This document shows, in pieces, positions 3,801 to 6,402 of a DNA stretch of 6,402 nucleotides. The notes below the pieces were generated by a model. It did not search any database. It was not told the DNA's origin and worked only from the letters and a program-made list of their open reading frames with translations. Position 1 is the first letter of the stretch; each line of letters begins with the position of its first letter. Origin of the DNA: Verrucomicrobiales bacterium (GTDB lineage: Bacteria; Verrucomicrobiota; Verrucomicrobiia; Limisphaerales; Palsa-1400); assembly GCA_028293405.1 (NCBI GenBank), contig JAQGOW010000352.1:1-6402 (forward strand). The letters are read 5' to 3'. The position numbers and the translations under genes were made by a program.

Positions 3801-6402
3801 CCGTTTGCAGTCGCAAGCGTAGCTCCGTTCTTTAACCATTGATAATTTATCGGCGCGGATCCCCCTGCTTGGACGCTGAAAGTCGCCGATGTTCCGACTG
3901 CGGCGGACTGATTCTGTGGATTATATCCGATCAATAGGCCGTTACAAATTCCACCCGCGCCAGCGATGTAAATCTGCTGGAGTTCGCTTGCCGTAAGCGC
4001 TCGATTAAAAAGAGTAACCTCATCAGCTTTTCCGGTCATAAAAAATTGAACAGACTCATTCTCGTACTCAGCCCCAATCATCAGAGGATGAGTGTCATAC
4101 CCAATAGCCGTTGAGTTGGCACCTGAAGCCTGAAGAACGCCATTTACATACAACGCCTGCTGCTTAGTGGCGTTGTCGAATGTATATGCAAGATGGTACC
4201 AGGTATTTGCCGTAGGATTTAGTTGATAAGTGACAATTGGTCCGATGCCCGACAGGTTACCGACGCAACCACTCAATGTACCACTTTGGTAAAAGAGAAC
4301 GTATGAATCATTGGGGCCAGTCCCCACGGTTTTCCCTACGAGAACCTGCACGCCACTTACTTGGGTGAACGCAAACCACCCTGCTATAGTGACGCTCGTC
4401 GGTCGAACTTGGGCCGAATCAGGAATACTTACGTAACTGTTTCCAGAAAGATTAAATGCCTGCCCCACCTCACCCGGTATAAAGCCAACATTATTAACTA
4501 ACGTGCCGTTGTCGTTTGCAATGAAATCCGACGCGTCACCTTCTGCAGGCCACCATCCAATAATCCCCGATGGCGAAGGTGTACAACCCGGATTTTGCGG
4601 TCGAACCACCGCCAAAACGGCATTCGAACTTGCGACATAATTCGTGCCATCTCCGACTACAACGTTATAAGTTCCAGAATTTGCAACCTGCACATTCGTT
4701 AAGTTCAAAACAGAATCAGTTGCCCCAACAATGGTCGAACCGTTCGATTGCCACAAATAACTGTATGAGCCCGATGCGAGCCCTACCGAGAAGGACACGG
4801 TGGACCCGGTGACAACAGTTTGGCCCTGCGGCTGTGATGTAATAACCGGGCCAACTCCGTATTGCGTGACAATCAATTGCGCATTGGAACTGGTGGTGCA
4901 TAGAGTTCCATGGCAGACAACAACGTCGTAATTACCAGAATTCGTCCCCTGCGCGGTACTGACGGTAAGTGATGAATTCGTCGCTCCCAAAATGTTTTGA
5001 CCGTTAAACTGCCATTGATAGCTAAGACCAGATGACGTTCCTGTTTGATAGTACTTCTGCTTCAAGTAACTTTCGACCGCCAAGCGATCGCCTTCAGACA
5101 CTGCTCCTCGATAGATAATCAGTTCCGCAACATCACCAGCAAGAGTTCGACTTGTTGAAACAAACTGGATCGAAGTATCTAATCCTCCGACGTAGTAGCC
5201 GGCGCCGGGAGTGCTCAAACCCGAGGTTGTCTTGGTCACCATGGTCGAACCAGAGGACGTTGTCTCCACGACGTCAACGGACGTAAGATTTGTATTGAGC
5301 CGATCAGTGCAAATTCGAAATGAATTGGGGACGACCGCAATTCCGGTATCATAATCATTAGCCCAAGCTACGAAATGGTTCGTTTGCTGCGCGATATCCA
5401 AACCACGAGCGGCGTTGAACTGCGCGGGAACGCCGACGAAATACGGCAGATTCTCGTTGTTCGCGTTCGGGACAGTCTCGTAAACACAAAATGCCGTGAA
5501 TGCGTCAGGAATTCCGACATCGCCAGAACCATTGAGGTACTGTCCCGTAGTATTGTTCTGCGCCCCGTTGAAATGAATCGCCGGTTTACCACTCAGGCTC
5601 GAAGGGTAGATCAAAGTCGGCTGCAACGCCGTTGAGGCTTGGAGTGCGTCATTACTGTTGCTGGACTGGTCCCGCCACCGCGCCACTTGCCCAGTTGCAT
5701 TTGTCAGCACTCCAGCATCGGACTTCAGCCATAGCCGCAATGTTCCAGATGCGACATTAGGCATAACGGCATCGGTCTGCACTGTGGCATTGACCGTAAA
5801 AACCGCGTTGCTGCCCGCTTGAACGATTTGAGTCTGGGGCTGAACGGTGATCACCGGAAAAGCATCCACAGTTAAGGTTGCAGCGTCGCTGGTTGCATGG
5901 CCAAACGGGCTCGATACCACAACCGAATACGTACCATCGTTCGAGAAATGCGCATTGGTGATCGACAGAGTTGCCGTCGTGGCACCTGGAATCACAGAAC
6001 CGTTCAAAGTCCAGGAATAGCTTAAGGGTGCGGTTCCCGTGGCACTTACGGAGAATGACGCTGGCGCTCCTTGTATAACACTCTGATTCTGTGGCTGGAC
6101 TGTGAGCGTCGGAGCGTCGCCGACCGATAGGACCGCCGGAGAACTGGTGGTTGCTCCGCTCAAATTACTAACCACAACTGAATAGGTGCCGGAGTCTGCA
6201 ATCTGGACATTCGTCAAACTCAAGCTGCTGTCGGTCGCGCCGGCAACCGTCGTTCCATTCACCTGCCATTGAAACGTGAATGGGCCTTGTGAGCTCGGCA
6301 ACAGGTATTTTTGTGCAAGGTATTGCTGCACCGCTGCCCTATCGGCCTCTGTCAACGTCCCGCGAAAGTAAATCAACTCAGCTACGTCTCCGTTAAGGTT
6401 CC
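878..6402 (-). CDS. Giant secreted modular protein: Ig-like, LamG-like, cohesin-like and dockerin-like domains (N-terminus beyond the window)
   Basis: A single frame runs leftward from the right edge to a TAA at 880-878. Residue numbers here and below count from a TTG at 6376-6374 as residue 1, a reference point only: nine further in-frame residues (N-L-N-G-D-V-A-E at 2-9 upstream plus a partial codon) precede it and match internal repeats, so the gene continues out of the window. At least 1,840 residues are visible. In order: lectin tail (to 30), half Ig (32-86), Ig (88-170), Ig split by a lectin insert (173-201 / 202-450 / 451-503), Ig (509-590), LamG_3 lectin (598-811), Ig (816-895), Ig (898-980), Ig split by a second insert (983-1007 / 1008-1249 / 1250-1302), Ig (1305-1387), cohesin-like (1389-1529), dockerin-like (1532-1604), cohesin-like (1620-1762), C-terminal module (1763-1832). 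The composition is rich in Ser, Thr, Asn, Ala and Gly and poor in Cys (10) and Lys, as expected for a large extracellular protein. There is no transmembrane segment, LPXTG or PEP-CTERM signal at the C-terminus. The role is inferred as carbohydrate binding, adhesion or surface scaffolding; no enzyme domain is seen. Confidence 0.93.
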   Translation of the reverse strand, partial: NLNGDVAELIYFRGTLTEADRAAVQQYLAQKYLLPSSQGPFTFQWQVNGTTVAGATDSSLSLTNVQIADSGTYSVVVSNLSGATTSSPAVLSVGDAPTLTVQPQNQSVIQGAPASFSVSATGTAPLSYSWTLNGSVIPGATTATLSITNAHFSNDGTYSVVVSSPFGHATSDAATLTVDAFPVITVQPQTQIVQAGSNAVFTVNATVQTDAVMPNVASGTLRLWLKSDAGVLTNATGQVARWRDQSSNSNDALQASTALQPTLIYPSSLSGKPAIHFNGAQNNTTGQYLNGSGDVGIPDAFTAFCVYETVPNANNENLPYFVGVPAQFNAARGLDIAQQTNHFVAWANDYDTGIAVVPNSFRICTDRLNTNLTSVDVVETTSSGSTMVTKTTSGLSTPGAGYYVGGLDTSIQFVSTSRTLAGDVAELIIYRGAVSEGDRLAVESYLKQKYYQTGTSSGLSYQWQFNGQNILGATNSSLTVSTAQGTNSGNYDVVVCHGTLCTTSSNAQLIVTQYGVGPVITSQPQGQTVVTGSTVSFSVGLASGSYSYLWQSNGSTIVGATDSVLNLTNVQVANSGTYNVVVGDGTNYVASSNAVLAVVRPQNPGCTPSPSGIIGWWPAEGDASDFIANDNGTLVNNVGFIPGEVGQAFNLSGNSYVSIPDSAQVRPTSVTIAGWFAFTQVSGVQVLVGKTVGTGPNDSYVLFYQSGTLSGCVGNLSGIGPIVTYQLNPTANTWYHLAYTFDNATKQQALYVNGVLQASGANSTAIGYDTHPLMIGAEYENESVQFFMTGKADEVTLFNRALTASELQQIYIAGAGGICNGLLIGYNPQNQSAAVGTSATFSVQAGGSAPINYQWLKNGATLATANGSSLIFPSVQPTDAGTYAVVVSNFFGSLTSSNAVLTVGFAPAISTQPVSQTVIQSNTLSFAVAASGTDPIAYQWKLNGSAIAAATNSILTIASAQTTNNGSYSVIITNLFGSITSSNAALRVDIVPQILGQPQSQSIIAGATATFAVGTDAVLPAVASGTLRLWLKADAGVVTNANSQVSRWSDQSPNGNHANQNNISQQPVLVRPAAINGRAALRFDGFQSSSSGDYLIGTNDVGIPDAFTSFVVAEPASLSSANVPVFVGTPGTTGAGRAYSLNSGQLNFATWANDYTTGLVPKVGTYRIWTERFSTNRTFAEMFDGTATNSTNFSWTIANTQTPAAQYYIGGLGSFTRNFAGDIAEVIYYRGTLNDSDRLAVEGYLRQKYYQAIPLSGLTYQWQYNGINIAGATNTTLTVSNAQPAAAGSYTVGVCNGSACVTSSNAMLTVNIPPFITQQPIDQNVIVGTAASFTANADGTGPLSYQWKHNAANIVGATNTSLSIASAQQSDAGTYALVVSSPYGTATSSNAVLSVITSTLIVENVSGSGSSTIQVPVLLSALGNEHALGFSLNFDPTLLSISSIDLGSNASGATIFANTNQQSSGRAGVVVSFTSGETFAAGTQQVAVITFDVGIVATNVVTSITLGDSPTVRQISDALAHSLPGTYIPGSATLSQTVFEGDVAPRPSGDQGVTITDWVQVGRFVAGLDAVASDSEFQRVDCAPRNNLGNGKLTVSDWVQAGRYAVGLDALTPVGGPTTISGNALIKPRVPTTRAVTLQTGSTNGPTNVVSVQLNSQGDESAIGFSLTFDSSLVRFAGAALGSNASGASMNVNASGATNGNLGVALELPFGKTFTAGAREVVRLSFVPIVYSPGNSNLTFTDSPVIREVSDATANALSANYVNNTLSTIGLLPVLYISQDGAGNVTMSWAAAANGYGLESVSDLSTNWLPVSTTAVTNGANVFVTQPAATNQLYFRLHRP
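881..1090 (-). other. Verrucomicrobia-type C-terminal module
   Basis: Residues 1763-1832: V-T-M-S-W-A (1777-1782), G-Y-G-L-E-S-V-S-D-L-S-T-N-W-L-P-V (1787-1803), G-A-N-V-F-V-T (1811-1817), and the end L-Y-F-R-L-H-R-P. The 'sW ... LxSsxxLsxxWxxV ... n.......FyRL' pattern recurs at the C-termini of many secreted Verrucomicrobia proteins. Its function is not established; export or surface attachment is a plausible guess only. It shows the protein's true C-terminus is inside the window. Confidence 0.75.
1091..1519 (-). other. Cohesin-like domain 2
   Basis: Residues 1620-1762 repeat the scheme of domain 1: V-V-S-V-Q-L-N-S-Q-G-D-E (1641-1652), A-I-G-F-S-L-T-F-D-S-S-L-V (1654-1666), L-G-S-N-A-S-G-A (1673-1680, identical in both domains), F-T-A-G-A-R-E-V-V-R-L-S-F (1706-1718) and D-S-P-V-I-R-E-V-S-D-A-T-A. 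The shared L-G-S-N-A-S-G-A and D-S-P-x-(V/I)-R-(Q/E)-(I/V)-S-D-A motifs indicate duplication of one domain with the dockerin-like unit in between. Confidence 0.72.
1565..1783 (-). other. Dockerin-like tandem EF-hand-type module
   Basis: Residues 1532-1604 hold two copies of a loop-helix unit: G-D-V-A-P-R-P-S-G-D-Q-G-V-T-I-T-D-W-V-Q-V followed by G-R-F-V-A-G-L-D, and D-C-A-P-R-N-N-L-G-N-G-K-L-T-V-S-D-W-V-Q followed by A-G-R-Y-A-V-G-L-D. Over the helix part (1545-1563 and 1585-1603) 11 of 19 residues match. The duplicated D-x(n)-(D/N)-x-G-x-(V/L)-T-x-x-D pattern is that of dockerin type I calcium loops, but each loop is 4-5 residues longer than canonical. It lies between the two cohesin-like domains. 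Confidence 0.7.
1790..2212 (-). other. Cohesin-like domain 1
   Basis: Residues 1389-1529 show a cohesin/CBM-type jelly-roll pattern: I-Q-V-P-V-L-L-S-A-L-G-N-E (1405-1417), A-L-G-F-S-L-N-F-D-P-T-L-L (1419-1431), G-R-A-G-V-V-V-S-F (1457-1465), T-F-A-A-G-T-Q-Q-V-A-V-I-T-F-D-V (1470-1485) and an ending with G-D-S-P-T-V-R-Q-I-S-D-A. In cellulosomes cohesins bind dockerins; in Verrucomicrobia such domains occur in many secreted proteins without a cellulosome, so partner binding is only a possibility. It is clearly homologous to domain 2 downstream (16 of 27 identical between 1419-1445 and 1654-1680). Confidence 0.72.
2216..2464 (-). repeat. Complete Ig-like domain (Ig 8), last of the series
   Basis: Residues 1305-1387: I-T-Q-Q-P-I-D-Q-N-V, F1325, W1339 (spacing 14), D-A-G-T-Y (1363-1367), V-V-S-S-P-Y-G and S-S-N-A-V-L-S-V. 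It abuts the first cohesin-like domain with almost no linker. Confidence 0.9.
2471..2629 (-). repeat. Second half (C-G strands) of split Ig-like domain Ig 7
   Basis: Residues 1250-1302: L-T-Y-Q-W-Q-Y-N-G with W1254, A-A-G-S-Y in the tyrosine-corner position (1278-1282, the Asp lost), V-G-V-C-N-G-S-A-C with C1287 and C1292, and S-S-N-A-M-L-T-V. It has the same cysteine-bearing F-G hairpin as Ig 3, the other complete insert-bearing Ig domain. Confidence 0.82.
2630..3355 (-). repeat. Concanavalin A/LamG-like module inserted in Ig 7 (insert copy 3)
   Basis: Residues 1008-1249 align along their whole length with copy 2 (202-450). The first 25 residues are identical at 21 positions, and the last 32-residue stretch (1212-1243 against 413-444) is identical at 22. 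Shared motifs include L-R-L-W-L-K, W-x-D-Q-S, G-D-V-G-I-P-D-A-F-T versus N-D-V-G-I-P-D-A-F-T, W-A-N-D-Y, Y-x-G-G-L and Y-L-x-Q-K-Y-Y-Q. The two cysteines of copy 2 are Val 1103 and Trp 1161 here. Its DNA is clearly richer in G+C than copy 2. Confidence 0.82.
3356..3430 (-). repeat. First half (A-B strands) of split Ig-like domain Ig 7
   Basis: Residues 983-1007: I-L-G-Q-P-Q-S-Q-S-I-I-A-G-A-T-A-T-F-A-V-G-T with B-strand F1003. The Ig sequence breaks off here and D-A-V-L-P-A-V-A-S-G of the lectin insert begins at 1008. The domain resumes at residue 1250. Confidence 0.82.
3437..3685 (-). repeat. Complete Ig-like domain (Ig 6)
   Basis: Residues 898-980: I-S-T-Q-P-V-S-Q-T-V, F918, W932 (spacing 14), N-N-G-S-Y (956-960), I-T-N-L-F-G and S-S-N-A-A-L-R-V. 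It is similar in length and motif order to Ig 5, which precedes it with a two-residue linker. Confidence 0.9.
3692..3931 (-). repeat. Complete Ig-like domain (Ig 5)
   Basis: Residues 816-895: I-G-Y-N-P-Q-N-Q-S-A-A-V-G A strand, F833, W847 (spacing 14), D-A-G-T-Y (871-875), V-V-V-S-N-F-F-G and S-S-N-A-V-L-T-V. It belongs to the low-GC central section of the gene. Confidence 0.9.
3944..4585 (-). other. LamG_3-type concanavalin A-like lectin domain
   Basis: Residues 598-811 match the classic LamG_3 layout: I-I-G-W-W-P-A-E-G-D-A (605-615), N-G-T-L (623-626), F-I-P-G-E-V-G-Q-A-F (632-641), Y-V-S-I-P-D-S (648-654), T-I-A-G-W-F (663-668), W-Y-H-L-A-Y-T-F-D (726-734), L-Y-V-N-G-V (742-747), I-G-A-E (767-770) and D-E-V-T-L-F-N-R-A-L-T-A-S-E-L (785-799). 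C598 and C811 sit at the two ends where the jelly-roll termini meet and could bridge them; C704 is unpaired. Unlike the two inserts, this module sits cleanly between two complete Ig domains. The family binds glycans or other ligands; the ligand here is unknown. Confidence 0.88.
4607..4852 (-). repeat. Complete Ig-like domain (Ig 4)
   Basis: Residues 509-590: I-T-S-Q-P-Q-G-Q-T-V A strand, F529, W542 (spacing 13), N-S-G-T-Y (566-570) and S-S-N-A-V-L-A-V. It is followed by a short linker R-P-Q-N-P-G-C-T-P-S-P that leads into the LamG_3-type module. Confidence 0.9.
4868..5026 (-). repeat. Second half (C-G strands) of split Ig-like domain Ig 3
   Basis: Residues 451-503: L-S-Y-Q-W-Q-F-N-G with W455, N-S-G-N-Y tyrosine corner (479-483), and an F-G hairpin V-V-V-C-H-G-T-L-C with C488 and C493 in place of the usual V-V-S-N-x-F-G. 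It ends S-S-N-A-Q-L-I-V. It completes the Ig domain begun at residues 173-201. Confidence 0.82.
5027..5773 (-). repeat. Concanavalin A/LamG-like module inserted in Ig 3 (insert copy 2)
   Basis: Residues 202-450 form a ~249-residue module starting D-A-V-M-P-N-V-A-S-G-T-L-R-L-W-L-K. It contains W-R-D-Q-S-S-N-S-N-D-A (234-244), K-P-A-I-H-F-N-G (264-271), V-A-W-A-N-D-Y (336-342), Y-Y-V-G-G-L and the ending G-D-V-A-E-L-I-I-Y-R-G ... Y-L-K-Q-K-Y-Y. The 'L-R-L-W-L-K-x-D-A-G-V ... W-x-D-Q-S' opening is characteristic of lectin-like jelly-roll modules in environmental Verrucomicrobia and Planctomycetes. Carbohydrate binding is assumed from the fold; no catalytic residues are evident. It carries a cysteine pair, C297 and C356, absent from the sister copy. 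Confidence 0.82.
5774..5860 (-). repeat. First half (A-B strands) of split Ig-like domain Ig 3
   Basis: Residues 173-201 give I-T-V-Q-P-Q-T-Q-I-V-Q-A-G-S-N-A-V-F-T-V, that is, a normal A strand and a B strand with F193. The chain then switches directly into a lectin-like module at D202. The rest of this Ig domain resumes at residue 451 (positions 4868-5026), so the domain is interrupted between strands B and C. Confidence 0.8.
5867..6115 (-). repeat. Complete Ig-like domain (Ig 2)
   Basis: Residues 88-170 show A-strand V-Q-P-Q-N-Q-S-V, B-strand F108, C-strand W122, the tyrosine corner N-D-G-T-Y (146-150) and the closing T-S-D-A-A-T-L-T-V. The F-to-W spacing is 14 residues, the norm for the uninterrupted copies. 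It resembles the bacterial Ig_3/I-set-like repeats that are abundant in Verrucomicrobia surface proteins. Confidence 0.9.
6119..6283 (-). repeat. Second half of an Ig-like domain (Ig 1)
   Basis: Residues 32-86 carry only strands C to G of a bacterial Ig fold: C-strand tryptophan W37 in F-Q-W-Q-V-N-G, the D-S-G-T-Y tyrosine-corner motif at 61-65, and the final S-S-P-A-V-L-S-V. The A and B strands are missing immediately upstream because a lectin module ends there; by analogy with Ig 3 and Ig 7 they should lie on the far side of that module, outside the window. The usual F-strand cysteine is replaced by Val, as in all Ig repeats here. Confidence 0.85.
6287..6402 (-). repeat. Truncated C-terminal end of lectin-like insert, copy 1
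   Basis: The residues at the right edge (N-G-D-V-A-E-L-I-Y-F-R-G ... A-V-Q-Q-Y-L-A-Q-K-Y) are the same end motif seen in the two complete inserts at 5027-5773 and 2630-3355. The motif, G-D-(V/I)-A-E-(L/V)-I-x-Y/F-R-G followed by D-R-x-A-V-x-x-Y-L-x-Q-K-Y, is the typical last strand and helix of concanavalin A-like (LamG-type) modules in Verrucomicrobia and Bacteroidota secreted proteins. As in the other copies, it leads straight into an Ig C-strand (F-T-F-Q-W-Q). Confidence 0.8.

Noticed and set aside
6374..6376. TTG codon as the start of the giant gene
   Set aside because: The nine codons upstream of it to the window edge are open and match the internal repeat (N-G-D-V-A-E before L-I-Y-F-R-G), so this TTG is an internal Leu codon.
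881..6402. Repeated segments as a CRISPR array or a tandem DNA repeat locus
   Set aside because: The repeats are protein-level Ig and lectin modules in one open frame, diverged at the DNA level and without regular short spacers.

Overview
This window looks like chromosomal DNA from a member of the Verrucomicrobiota, most likely a Pedosphaera/Limisphaerales-type lineage. That placement is inferred from protein style. The giant gene combines Verrucomicrobia-type Ig-like repeats (Q-P-x-x-Q ... D-x-G-x-Y ... S-S-N-A), LamG/concanavalin-type lectin modules, cohesin-like and dockerin-like modules, and a closing 'LxSxxxLSxNW ... LYFRL' C-terminal module. This mix is common in secreted proteins of that group. 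No rRNA or other phylogenetic marker is present to prove it.

Layout: positions 1-94 hold the last 30 codons of an unrecognised plus-strand gene. Six bases later mazG begins (101-781, plus strand), a nucleoside triphosphate pyrophosphohydrolase with one intact MazG domain and a visibly eroded second half. A 96-base gap (782-877) separates mazG from a converging gene. Apart from a hairpin at the minus-strand stop codon, I see nothing in that gap. The rest of the window (878-6402, 86 percent of it) is one uninterrupted minus-strand reading frame. It has no stop before the right edge, so the window holds only the C-terminal part (at least 1,840 residues) of an even larger protein. Its true start, signal peptide and promoter lie outside.

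From N- to C-terminus the visible part of the giant protein reads: tail of a lectin module, half Ig, Ig, Ig split by a ~250-residue lectin insert, Ig, LamG_3-type lectin, Ig, Ig, Ig split by a second ~240-residue insert, Ig, cohesin-like, dockerin-like pair, cohesin-like, Verrucomicrobia-type C-terminal module. It is best read as a secreted or cell-surface carbohydrate-binding or adhesion protein. No catalytic domain is visible in this part.

The most interesting signal is architectural. The lectin-like modules are not simply strung between Ig domains but appear to sit inside them, between the B-strand phenylalanine and the C-strand tryptophan. This happens in two complete copies, and the truncated copy at the edge fits the same plan. 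Secondary points are base-composition mosaicism along the gene, cysteine pairs that appear or vanish together between module copies, dockerin-like calcium loops that are longer than canonical, and the degenerate second half of MazG. The housekeeping genes on the left and the giant gene show no functional link; they merely converge.
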